This document shows, piece after piece, positions 1-7,006 of a DNA stretch of 11,714 bases. Both the position numbers and the translations under genes were made by a program. The stretch is taken from positions 1-11,714 of the forward strand of contig CADBNQ010000042.1 in NCBI GenBank assembly GCA_902796045.1. Direction: 5' to 3'. The notes beneath the pieces were generated by a model. It made no database searches. It was not told the origin of the DNA and saw only the letters and a list, made by a program, of their open reading frames with translations. Origin of the DNA: an uncultured Lachnospiraceae bacterium. Its GTDB lineage: Bacteria > Bacillota > Clostridia > Lachnospirales > Lachnospiraceae. Numbering within the stretch: the stretch's first letter is position 1; each line of letters starts with the position of its first letter.

Positions 1-46
1 AAAGATACTGACGCCAATCGTAACTGAGCGATCAAAAGAATAAAAC

Positions 47-53
47 AGGAGGT
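47..53 (+). promoter_or_regulatory. Ribosome binding site of trpB2
   Basis: AGGAGGT is a full match to the anti-Shine-Dalgarno complement and sits six bases before the ATG at 60, which fixes that start. Confidence 0.85.
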
Positions 54-59
54 AACATT

Positions 60-1433
60 ATGTCTAAGAACACGATCCCTTACAAAATCTATCTTGAAGA
101 AAACGAGATGCCAAAGGCATGGTATAATCTGCGGGCAGATATGAAGAACAAACCGGCTCCTCTCTTAAACCCGGGAACAGGATTGCCTTTAACTGCTGAA
201 GAACTGGAGGCTGTCTTCTGCAAGGAGCTTGTCGCCCAGGAACTGGACAATGATACACCCCTGATCGACATTCCTCTTGAAATCCGTGATTTTTATAAAA
301 TGTACCGGCCTTCACCACTGGTCAGGGCCTACTGTCTTGAAGAAAAATTAAAGACCCCAGCTAAGATTTACTACAAGTTTGAGGGCAATAACACCAGCGG
401 AAGCCACAAGCTGAATTCTGCGATCGCCCAGGCCTACTATGCAAAAGGCCAGGGTCTCAAAGGCGTGACCACAGAGACCGGTGCCGGCCAGTGGGGAACT
501 GCCCTGTCTATGGCCTGCTCCTACCTGGACCTGGACTGCAAAGTGTATATGGTTAAGGTGTCCTACGAGCAAAAGCCTTTCCGCCGTGAGGTCATGAGGA
601 CCTACGGTGCCTCTGTCGTCCCCTCTCCTTCTGAGACGACCCAGGTCGGCAGACAGATCCTTGAGCGTCACCCAGGAACCACCGGCAGTCTTGGCTGTGC
701 CATCTCGGAGGCAGTTGAGGCAGCTGCTTCTGAACCCGGATACCGCTATGTGCTGGGCAGTGTTTTAAACCAGGTACTTCTGCATCAGTCTGTCATCGGG
801 CTTGAAGCCAAGGCTGCTATGGATAAATATGGCATTAAACCTGATATGATCATCGGATGTGCAGGCGGTGGATCCAACCTGGGCGGCCTGATCGCACCTT
901 TTATGGGCGAGAAGCTCAGAGGGGAGGCTGATTACCAGATCGTTGCCGTAGAGCCCGCTTCCTGCCCAAGCTTCACCAGGGGAACCTATGCCTATGACTT
1001 CTGTGACACAGGCCACATCTGTCCACTGGCAAAGATGTACACCCTGGGCAGTGATTTTATCCCCAGCGCCAACCATGCAGGCGGTCTTCGCTTCCATGGC
1101 ATGAGCAGCATCCTGTCCCAGCTCTACCATGATGGTTATATGGAGGCCGTCAGCGTTGAACAGAATTCTGTTTTTGAAGCAGCTGAACAGTTCGCCAGAG
1201 TGGAAGGCATCCTTCCTGCACCGGAGAGTGCCCACGCTATCAGAGCAGCCATAGATGAAGCCATCAGATGTAAGGAAACGGGGGAAGAAAAGACCATTCT
1301 GTTCGGGCTGACCGGAACCGGCTATTTTGACCTGGTTGCCTATGAGAAGTTCCACAATGGAGAAATGTCCGATGAGATACCGGATGATGAAATGATCGCC
1401 AGGTCAGTCGCCAAACTTCCTAAAGTAGAATAA
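60..1433 (+). CDS. trpB2: TrpB2-type tryptophan synthase beta chain
   Basis: This is a PLP-dependent, fold-type II enzyme of 457 aa, longer than the roughly 400-aa TrpB1 and matching the TrpB2 class. TrpB condenses indole with L-serine to give tryptophan; TrpB2 proteins often act without a tight TrpA partner, as indole salvage enzymes or serine deaminases. Visible signatures are the PLP-lysine motif GSHKLNSA with K117, the ETGAGQWG loop at 139-146 with the catalytic-type E139, the phosphate-binding GCAGGGSN at 266-273, and EGILPAPESAHA at 382-393. The long N-terminal extension before MYRPSPL (81-87) is typical of TrpB2. The ATG at 60 is supported by a perfect AGGAGGT at 47-53, six bases upstream. 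No trpA or other trp gene is nearby, so it appears to be an orphan. Its promoter is outside the window or in the first 46 bases, where I see none. The family call is firm; the in vivo reaction is not decided by the sequence. Confidence 0.95.
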   Translation: MSKNTIPYKIYLEENEMPKAWYNLRADMKNKPAPLLNPGTGLPLTAEELEAVFCKELVAQELDNDTPLIDIPLEIRDFYKMYRPSPLVRAYCLEEKLKTPAKIYYKFEGNNTSGSHKLNSAIAQAYYAKGQGLKGVTTETGAGQWGTALSMACSYLDLDCKVYMVKVSYEQKPFRREVMRTYGASVVPSPSETTQVGRQILERHPGTTGSLGCAISEAVEAAASEPGYRYVLGSVLNQVLLHQSVIGLEAKAAMDKYGIKPDMIIGCAGGGSNLGGLIAPFMGEKLRGEADYQIVAVEPASCPSFTRGTYAYDFCDTGHICPLAKMYTLGSDFIPSANHAGGLRFHGMSSILSQLYHDGYMEAVSVEQNSVFEAAEQFARVEGILPAPESAHAIRAAIDEAIRCKETGEEKTILFGLTGTGYFDLVAYEKFHNGEMSDEIPDDEMIARSVAKLPKVE

Positions 1434-1468
1434 ATGTCCCTCAATCCTGAAGGATAAGCGCACAAAAA

Positions 1469-1536
1469 AACCGGAGATCCTCCGGACTGCATCACAGGGT
1501 ATCAACCATGGTAACAGTCCGGCCGGGTCTCCGGTT
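1469..1536 (-). terminator. Long hairpin terminator, T tract on the minus strand
   Basis: The outer arms AACCGGAGA (1469-1477) and TCTCCGGTT (1528-1536) pair perfectly. The inner arms CCGGACTG (1482-1489) and CAGTCCGG (1515-1522) also pair perfectly, with a short imperfect bulge between and a 25-base loop. On the plus side the hairpin is preceded by an A7 tract (1464-1470), which becomes a T run immediately after the stem on the minus strand. This makes it a good intrinsic terminator for the exported-protein gene ending at 1587. On the plus strand no T run follows, so trpB2 transcripts would gain a stable 3' stem but probably weaker termination. Confidence 0.75.
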
Positions 1537-1586
1537 CCTCGTTCAAAGACACTGTTATTATAAATAAAGTTTTAAAAACTACAGCT

Positions 1587-2282
1587 TTAGATGTATATTC
1601 TTCTGTAGATTATTCTGCGGCGGATCCGCCATTTGATGACCTTTATGAAACGGAAGCTGCCCGTTCCGACCAGACCCTCTGCATGTGCACCTCCGACCTT
1701 GGGGACAATCTTAACAAAATAGGTCCAGCCCCAGGTAAACTTGCCACCTCTGTACCGTCCTATGGTGGCACTCTTTCCTGGTTTTAAGGTCTTGACCTTC
1801 TTGGCTCCGAAGAAATTCGGATAAGGTGCTACATAAACTGAATAGGACTTAACCCCCTTGATCTTAGGCACTGAAACTTTGACAGTCCTGTTCTTCTTGC
1901 TCTTGATCTTCAGTTTATATCTCTTGCCATTGATGGTGGTGAAGGGCCTAAAGCCTGACCAGCCGGATACAGGAGCCCCTGCCCATGTGAGCATCCTGGA
2001 TCTGTAATAGTAGACACCGTTCTTCGAGGTCTTCCCGTAGAAGGTGGCATACTGGTTGCAGGTGGTTCTGGCTATGGGTTTCTTCCACCTGTTATAGAGG
2101 ATGACTTCATATCCATATCCGTAATTATAAGGAAATGTGATCTGGACATCCTTCCTGCTGCCACTGATATAGTTCACATAGCTGGAATAAGCAGAAACAT
2201 CTGTCTTAAACATAAATCCAAACAGCATGCACAAAGTCAGCATGGTCAGCAGTCTCATGGCCACTCTTTTTCTTGTCTTCAT
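1587..2282 (-). CDS. Exported basic protein, FN3-like, unknown function
   Basis: I do not recognise a named family. The protein is 231 aa. It starts with a Sec signal peptide: basic MKTRKR, a hydrophobic stretch at about 9-25, and a likely cut after VSA (29-31). The mature part is rich in Tyr, Lys, Gly and Trp, with alternating beta-strand patterns that look like two Ig/fibronectin III-type units, roughly 45-118 and 125-215. The second contains typical strand phrases such as KGVKSYSVYVAP. The extreme C-terminus is strongly basic (KWRIRRRIIYRRIYI, 217-231), with no LPXTG motif or membrane anchor. The frame is open to 2393, but the ATG at 2282 is chosen because it has a GGGGGAGGAG ribosome site about five bases upstream and begins exactly at the signal peptide. 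It is monocistronic, with its own promoter and a hairpin terminator. A surface-binding or cell-wall-associated role is inference only. Confidence 0.75.
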   Translation of the reverse strand: MKTRKRVAMRLLTMLTLCMLFGFMFKTDVSAYSSYVNYISGSRKDVQITFPYNYGYGYEVILYNRWKKPIARTTCNQYATFYGKTSKNGVYYYRSRMLTWAGAPVSGWSGFRPFTTINGKRYKLKIKSKKNRTVKVSVPKIKGVKSYSVYVAPYPNFFGAKKVKTLKPGKSATIGRYRGGKFTWGWTYFVKIVPKVGGAHAEGLVGTGSFRFIKVIKWRIRRRIIYRRIYI

Positions 2283-2341
2283 ACTCTCCTCCCCCTTTCT
2301 TGTGGTAAAAATATAATAACAGTGACATATCTTGTGGTTAT

Positions 2342-2370
2342 ATAATATAATGAATTGCCATGAAATACAA
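2342..2370 (-). promoter_or_regulatory. Probable promoter of the exported-protein gene
   Basis: On the minus strand TTGTAT (2365-2370) and TATTAT (2342-2347) are separated by exactly 17 bases, a sigma-A-like arrangement about 60 bases before the ATG at 2282. The surroundings are AT-rich, so other -10 choices are possible. Confidence 0.5.
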
Positions 2371-2409
2371 GTCAGTTTAAGGTCAGCATACAAAAAAAGA
2401 AGAGAAATA

Positions 2410-2438
2410 TTGACCTGCCATCCTGTCTAAATTACAAT
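2410..2438 (+). promoter_or_regulatory. Sigma-A-like promoter of the DUF89 gene
   Basis: TTGACC (2410-2415) and TACAAT (2433-2438) have a 17-base spacer, each one mismatch from consensus. The predicted transcript start, near 2445, leaves a leader of about 45 bases before the ATG at 2491. An 8-bp palindrome CAATATTG (2435-2442) overlaps the -10 box. Confidence 0.7.
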
Positions 2439-2490
2439 ATTGATAAACAGCAGGGTATTTTTACAGTATTTAAGGAAAAGGGGGGTCTGA

Positions 2491-3375
2491 ATGATCGCTG
2501 ATATACGTCATTGTTCTATCTGTATGCTGAATTCCATGATCATGGAAATGGAACTGTTCGGGGCATCCGAAGCACTTCAGAAAAAGGAGTTTGCCGCATT
2601 CCTGAAGAAATTATCAGAAGCAGAGCCTGATACGCCTGTCGCCATCCAGGACAGCTACATCAGACGGCTCCACGATTTGGTAGGCTATGATTTCTACCGG
2701 GAGCAGAGGGAAAAGGATGACAGGGAGATGATGAAACTGAAGGAGCATGTGAATAAGCTGACTGAAGAAGCTGCCGACCCTTTTATGACAGCCCTGAAGT
2801 TTGCCATATTCGGCAATCTGATCGATCCTGCCGGCCAGTCAGACAAGTCGGCGGAGGATGTCCTCCGGGAGGCTGTGAGCATCCCTCTGGCCATAGATGA
2901 TTCCGCCATTTTCAAGGAGAAGCTGAAGACTGCTTCCAGGATTTTCTACATAACAGATAACGCAGGAGAAGTGGCCATGGACTGCCTCTTCATAGAGTAC
3001 ATGAAAAAGAATATTCTTTCTGCTGACTGTTCCCTTTCTGTGGGAGTAAGAGGAGCGCAGGTGCACAATGACGCCAGAGAAAGCGACGCCTTTCTGGTAG
3101 GCCTTGATCAGCACTGTTCCATTGTCAGTCCGGAAAACACCTATGCCGGCGCCCTGATCGAAGAGAGCTCCCCCGCCTACCAGGAGGCCTACCACAAGGC
3201 AGACCTGGTGATATCCAAAGGTATGGGGAATTTTGAGACACTGGAGGAAAGAAATGACAAGGTCATCTGCTTTCTGCTGGTGGCAAAATGCATCCCGATC
3301 TCCTCCTATCTGGGAATAGACAGAGGAAGACCGGTCTGCAGGATGCAGATTCCGACCATTTCTGTCAGTATTTAA
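2491..3375 (+). CDS. DUF89 / AF1104-type putative metal-dependent phosphatase
   Basis: This 294-aa protein belongs to the DUF89 (ARMT1-like) superfamily, of the short prokaryotic AF1104 type, and has about the usual length. Family members are metal-dependent phosphatases proposed to hydrolyse damaged or surplus sugar and cofactor phosphates; the substrate here is unknown. Signatures in order are an N-terminal CSIC pair (C8, C11), a helical region to about 150, the acidic metal-site motif ITDNAGEVAMD (154-164), GVRGAQVHNDAR (185-196) with the conserved N193-D194, SKGMGNFETL (242-251), and LLVAKCIPI (262-270). The ATG at 2491 follows an AAGGGGGG purine run and gives the family-typical start with early cysteines. 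It has its own promoter, is transcribed alone, and converges on the operon to its right. The family call is solid; the reaction is inferred from relatives. Confidence 0.88.
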   Translation: MIADIRHCSICMLNSMIMEMELFGASEALQKKEFAAFLKKLSEAEPDTPVAIQDSYIRRLHDLVGYDFYREQREKDDREMMKLKEHVNKLTEEAADPFMTALKFAIFGNLIDPAGQSDKSAEDVLREAVSIPLAIDDSAIFKEKLKTASRIFYITDNAGEVAMDCLFIEYMKKNILSADCSLSVGVRGAQVHNDARESDAFLVGLDQHCSIVSPENTYAGALIEESSPAYQEAYHKADLVISKGMGNFETLEERNDKVICFLLVAKCIPISSYLGIDRGRPVCRMQIPTISVSI

Positions 3376-3427
3376 AAATGGGCGAATCGTAACTGCAGAC
3401 GCCTTTTTCGCTGTAAACAGACCCATC

Positions 3428-3494
3428 GGGGTAAAGCAGGGGCTGCCGAAGACATTCCCGGCAGCCCCTGCTTATCGCGACAACCCCTTTTTTT
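3428..3494 (+). terminator. Complex hairpin terminator between converging genes
   Basis: A perfect 14-bp stem pairs AAGCAGGGGCTGCC (3434-3447) with GGCAGCCCCTGCTT (3460-3473). Outside it, GGGGT (3428-3432) can pair with ACCCC (3483-3487), which is followed at once by a T7 run (3488-3494). This suits termination of the DUF89 transcript. The same 14-bp stem read on the minus strand is followed only by TTTACCCC, so it may also weakly end the operon transcript coming from the right. The T run overlaps the stop codon of the converging gene at 3493-3495. Confidence 0.75.
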
Positions 3495-4296
3495 ATTGCA
3501 ATCCCAATGTGTCCGAATAGATGATGCTTACCCCGGCCTGCCTCAGCTCTTTTGCCTTTTGGCTGGAGTTTATAGTGTGCACTGCCACGTCTATCTTATT
3601 GTTCCTGAACAGTTTGATCAGCCAGGGCTGTGCGTTTCTGACTGGAATAGCCACAACTTTGATATTGTGGATCTTGCAGAAACCGGCTACCTTTGCGTAT
3701 TCTTTTGCCTTGTAATTCTTCAGCCGGTATGTGGTAAAGACCCAGTTCCTGTAATTATAGATCTTTCTGAGCTTATAGTAGTCTTTTCCCTTGTAGATCT
3801 GGGGGATGATCATCTCTTTATAAGATGACAGACCGATACTGTCACATAGCTTGTCCAGCTTTTTATAGACCTTCACGGATTCACCGGCTTTGGCATCTAC
3901 GATCAGGTAGGCATGGTATCTTGAGAGTAGCCTCAGAGCGTAGGCGGCATCCATGGAGAGAAAGCCTCCTTTGGTCCTTCTTTTCAGAAACTGACGTTTT
4001 GTAGGTATCTTTTTAAAGCCCATTTCCTTCCAGGAATGGACGCAGACAAGCTGTCCGTCTTTGGTAATCTTAAAGTCCAGCTCAATATTTCTGTTTCCTG
4101 CCTTAAGTGCGTTATACAGTGCGTTCTTGGAATTCGTGACGGTATATCCGTTGATGATCCCACCGGCATGGATGAGCGTCCTTCTTGTTCCGAAGGGGAT
4201 TGACTTTGCACCGGCAGACAGACCGCATGCAAACAGGCCTGACAGAATTAATAAACTGCAGACAGTCAGCTTGCAAAGCTGTTTCTTATATCTCAT
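3493..4296 (-). CDS. Exported GDPD-like phosphodiesterase, divergent
   Basis: This 267-aa protein has an N-terminal signal (hydrophobic 10-28) followed by a domain resembling glycerophosphodiester phosphodiesterases, a TIM-barrel family that releases glycerol-3-phosphate from glycerophosphodiesters. LIHAGG (41-46) stands where the family has HRG, with H43 kept. IELDFKITKDGQLVCVHSW (71-89) keeps E72, D74 and H87. IVDAK lies at 132-136, and the C-terminal VHTINSSQ...GVSIIYSDTL (239-264) matches the last barrel strand. Two signature pieces are altered: Arg of HRG is Ala, and the PENT-like segment reads TNSKNAL. The signal could be cut after AGA (28-30); C24 after LFA is a poor lipobox. It is last in the operon. 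The proB stop lies 15 bases upstream and overlaps its AAGGAG ribosome site, suggesting coupled translation. Action on teichoic acid or lipid headgroups outside the cell is inference. Confidence 0.78.
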   Translation of the reverse strand: MRYKKQLCKLTVCSLLILSGLFACGLSAGAKSIPFGTRRTLIHAGGIINGYTVTNSKNALYNALKAGNRNIELDFKITKDGQLVCVHSWKEMGFKKIPTKRQFLKRRTKGGFLSMDAAYALRLLSRYHAYLIVDAKAGESVKVYKKLDKLCDSIGLSSYKEMIIPQIYKGKDYYKLRKIYNYRNWVFTTYRLKNYKAKEYAKVAGFCKIHNIKVVAIPVRNAQPWLIKLFRNNKIDVAVHTINSSQKAKELRQAGVSIIYSDTLGLQ

Positions 4297-4311
4297 GATC
4301 TGCTTCTCTCC

Positions 4312-5091
4312 TTAATCTATACTATCCTTGGTCGTTTTAAACAGTGTCCCGACCTTTTCTCCATCAAGGATCCTGTACAGGTTCTCCGGATCCTTTCCAC
4401 TGGCCAGAACCATGGGAATCCCTTCTTTCATGACAATATCGGCGGCATGAATCTTGGTGACCATTCCACCGGTGCCAAGACGGGTCCCCTCCTCTCCGGC
4501 CAGCTGGCAGATCTCAGGGGTGATTTCCTCCACCAGATCTATGATCCTGGCCGTCTTGTCCTTTCTGGGATCCGCTGTATAGAAACCGTCTATATCGCTG
4601 AGGATGATCAGGAGATCGGCGCCCACTGTCTTTGCTACAATAGCACCTAAGGTATCATTATCCCCTACGGAGATCTCATCGGTGACGATGGTATCGTTCT
4701 CATTGACAACCGGGATCACCCCATACTCCAGAAGCCGGTTGAGAGTATTCTGAAAGTTCTGCCTGCTGATCTCGTTCTCGAAATCCATGCTGGTGATCAG
4801 AATCTGGGAAATAATATGGTTATAATTCATGAACTGTTTGTCATAAAAATACATGAGCTCACATTGGCCGATCGCGGCGGCAGCCTGCTTGGATGCCATA
4901 TCTTCAGGTTTTTCTGACAGATTCAGTTTGCCCACGCCGAGGCCGATAGCCCCGGAAGAGACAAGGATCAGGTCATGCCCCTCATTTTTGATATCACTCA
5001 GGACTTTGCACAGTGACTCAACTCTGCGGATATTCAATCGCCCGGTCGTGTGCGTCAGGGTCGAAGTACCCACTTTAACAACTATTTTCAT
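4312..5091 (-). CDS. proB: Glutamate 5-kinase, short form without PUA domain
   Basis: ProB phosphorylates L-glutamate with ATP to gamma-glutamyl phosphate, the first step of proline synthesis, in the cytosol. The 259-aa length corresponds to the amino-acid-kinase domain alone; the C-terminal PUA domain of the roughly 370-aa E. coli type is absent, which is common in Firmicutes. Visible motifs are KVGTST (6-11), SSGAIGLG (45-52), VVNENDTIVTDE (128-139), VGDNDTLGA (142-150), the nucleotide-site LSDIDGFYTADP (165-176) and GTGGMVTK (206-213). The ATG at 5091 is 28 bases after the ABC-F stop. Its AAAAGGAG (5106-5113) is 14 bases from the start, an unusually long spacing, but no alternative in-frame start lies closer. 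proA, its usual partner, is not adjacent. Confidence 0.95.
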   Translation of the reverse strand: MKIVVKVGTSTLTHTTGRLNIRRVESLCKVLSDIKNEGHDLILVSSGAIGLGVGKLNLSEKPEDMASKQAAAAIGQCELMYFYDKQFMNYNHIISQILITSMDFENEISRQNFQNTLNRLLEYGVIPVVNENDTIVTDEISVGDNDTLGAIVAKTVGADLLIILSDIDGFYTADPRKDKTARIIDLVEEITPEICQLAGEEGTRLGTGGMVTKIHAADIVMKEGIPMVLASGKDPENLYRILDGEKVGTLFKTTKDSID

Positions 5092-5119
5092 TGGTCTGTA
5101 AGCATCTCCTTTTGCTTAT

Positions 5120-7003
5120 TCATTCACGGTAGGAATAAAAAGCATATTCGTAATCTGTATATTTATCATACCAGACCAGACAAAGGTCGTGGTAGTCTGA
5201 CATTTTCTCTTCGAATCTTTTCTTCCAGCTTCTGCAGTTCTCTTCGTATTCTGACGCAGAGGCAGCCGGCAGATGATCCCTTTCAGAAAGCAGAAGCGAC
5301 AGAGAGGCCGCGGCTTTTTCCAGGGCTTCTGAAGCCAGCTGCAGCTGCCAGTCTGTATAGGACTGGTCGGTGTTTAGTCTTGCGCTCTGCATCCTTTTTC
5401 TGTCCGGCACTGCATGGAGCTCCTGGACGATCCGGGCATTTTCCGCGAGGATAGCGGCCTTTTGGTCTGCCCCTCTCTCCTTTTCCTTACGCAGGGCTTC
5501 CAGGTAGTGTTCGTATCCAAAAGGATAGTAGAGAACCTTGTCCTCTTCAAAGATCAGCAGGGATGTAGCGATCTCTTTGATGAAATACCTGTCATGGGAG
5601 ATAAAAAGCATGGTCCCGCCATACATTTTAAAAGCCGATTCCAGTGTCTCCTTTGCAGGGATATCCATATGATTGGTGGGTTCATCAAGCAGCAGCAGGT
5701 TGGGACATGACTGGAGAAGTTCAGCCAGATACAGACGGCTGAGCTCACCTCCGGACAAATCAGAAAGCCTCTTTGCGGCATCCTCTCCAGAAAAAAGGTA
5801 TCTTCCCAGCACCTTTCTGACGTCCTGCAAAGGCATCAGGGGGAACTTCTTCGAAAAATGCTCCAGAACCCTCTGGTCCGACCCTGTCCGGGCAGACATC
5901 TGGTCATAATAGCCCGCAGAAACTCCCTGCCCCTGGAGGCATGTGCCGGAGAGAGGCGGTAAGATCCCGGCCACTGTCTTTAAAAAGGTGGTCTTTCCTG
6001 TGCCGTTGGCTCCGATCATGCCGATCTTCTGTCCCCGCCTCAGAGTAAAGGTGATCTCTTTTAAAGGATGGTCATATCCGATCTTCAGCTTATCTGCAGT
6101 GATCACCCTTTTGGGTCCGGGTTTTGCCGGAATGACCGGCTCAGTAAATATGGCTGTCTGGTCAGGAAGAGGTTTCTCCACCTTCACCATACGTTCAAGT
6201 ACTTTCTTCTTGGACCGTGCCATGGAAGCTTTTCTGGGTTTGTGTTTGTATTTATCAATGAGGGCTGTCAGCCTTTGAATCTCCTGCTGCTGATTCTTAT
6301 AACTTCTTTCCTGCCTGGTCTGCTGCTTCCTTCTTGCTTCACGGTAGCTGCTGTAATTGCCGGCGTATCTGGTGACTTTTCCATCCCTCAGCTCCCACAC
6401 CACGTCCACGATCCTGTCAAGGAAAAAGCGGTCATGGGAGACCAGCACGAGGGCACCCTGCCAGGCCAGCAGATATTCTTCCAGCCACATGACAGCCTCC
6501 AGATCCAGATGATTGGTAGGCTCGTCCAGAAGCAGGATATCCGGTTTCGTAAGGAGGAGTCTGATCAGAGCGATCCTGGTCTGCTCCCCTCCGGAAAAAG
6601 TCACCACCTGTCTCGACATGTCAGTCCGGGTAAAACCCAGCCCGGCAAAGATCCTGCCAAATTCCACGGCATAGCTGCCGTATTCTTCAGACCAGGGATC
6701 ATCGGAAGGACATCCTTCCATCACCAGGGTTTCTACCGTCTGTGCAAGCTCCTCTGCTGTAAAAGCGGACTGGGAAAGCATGCCTATGCTGGTCTTTCTG
6801 GCCATCCACAGGCCGCTGTCATGGTGCTTGTCGTCACGGTCCGGGGAGAGCTCTCCGGCCAGCAGCCGCAGCAAGGTCGTCTTACCTGACCCGTTTCTTC
6901 CAACCAGGGCTGCTTTCTCCCGGCCTTTTATATAAAAATCGATATGGTCCAGGATGGTTTCCCCTCCCAGAGAAACCGATCCCTTTGTGATCTCATATAA
7001 CAT
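5120..7003 (-). CDS. ABC-F family ATPase
   Basis: This 627-aa protein has two ABC ATPase domains in tandem and no membrane segments, the architecture of ABC-F ribosome-associated proteins, which act on the E site of stalled or initiating ribosomes; some members give antibiotic resistance. Domain 1 has Walker A GRNGSGKTT (35-43), signature FSGGEQTR (136-143), Walker B LLLDEPTNHLD (157-167) and switch H190. Domain 2 has GANGTGKTT (331-339), LSGGELSR (416-423), LLLDEPTNHMD (437-447) and H470. Both catalytic glutamates (E161, E441) are present. A charged interdomain linker (about 215-295) and a C-terminal coiled-coil-like extension (about 500-605) follow the YdiF/Uup-like plan. The ATG at 7003 is forced: hydF's TGA stop is two codons upstream in the same frame, and there is no good ribosome site, so translation probably restarts after hydF. 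A housekeeping role seems likelier than drug resistance, but the subfamily is not settled. Confidence 0.9.
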   Translation of the reverse strand: MLYEITKGSVSLGGETILDHIDFYIKGREKAALVGRNGSGKTTLLRLLAGELSPDRDDKHHDSGLWMARKTSIGMLSQSAFTAEELAQTVETLVMEGCPSDDPWSEEYGSYAVEFGRIFAGLGFTRTDMSRQVVTFSGGEQTRIALIRLLLTKPDILLLDEPTNHLDLEAVMWLEEYLLAWQGALVLVSHDRFFLDRIVDVVWELRDGKVTRYAGNYSSYREARRKQQTRQERSYKNQQQEIQRLTALIDKYKHKPRKASMARSKKKVLERMVKVEKPLPDQTAIFTEPVIPAKPGPKRVITADKLKIGYDHPLKEITFTLRRGQKIGMIGANGTGKTTFLKTVAGILPPLSGTCLQGQGVSAGYYDQMSARTGSDQRVLEHFSKKFPLMPLQDVRKVLGRYLFSGEDAAKRLSDLSGGELSRLYLAELLQSCPNLLLLDEPTNHMDIPAKETLESAFKMYGGTMLFISHDRYFIKEIATSLLIFEEDKVLYYPFGYEHYLEALRKEKERGADQKAAILAENARIVQELHAVPDRKRMQSARLNTDQSYTDWQLQLASEALEKAAASLSLLLSERDHLPAASASEYEENCRSWKKRFEEKMSDYHDLCLVWYDKYTDYEYAFYSYRE

Positions 7004-7006
7004 AGT

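Noticed and set aside
765..1355. A 196-codon minus-strand open frame
   Set aside because: It is antisense to trpB2, with no ribosome site or domain pattern.
2283..2393. N-terminal extension of the exported protein up to an ATG at 2393
   Set aside because: The extension would place 37 residues before the signal peptide, would cross the predicted promoter, and lacks a ribosome site. The ATG at 2282 has all three features in its favour.
16..3395. An 11-base string AATCGTAACTG at 16-26 and again at 3385-3395
   Set aside because: Matches of this length are expected by chance in a window of this size, and the flanks differ. It could still be part of a dispersed genomic repeat, which only a genome-wide search would show.
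2839..3426. A 195-codon minus-strand open frame reaching into the terminator region
   Set aside because: It is antisense to the DUF89 gene; no upstream signals and no family resemblance.
6068..6889. A 273-codon plus-strand open frame
   Set aside because: It lies wholly antisense to the ABC-F gene, whose motifs are unmistakable. It has no ribosome site, and the translation has no recognisable domain; it is a shadow of the real gene.
5120..7003. Antibiotic-resistance reading of the ABC-F gene
   Set aside because: Placement in a housekeeping operon and the general ABC-F motifs do not point to a resistance subfamily. No mobile element or other resistance gene is nearby.
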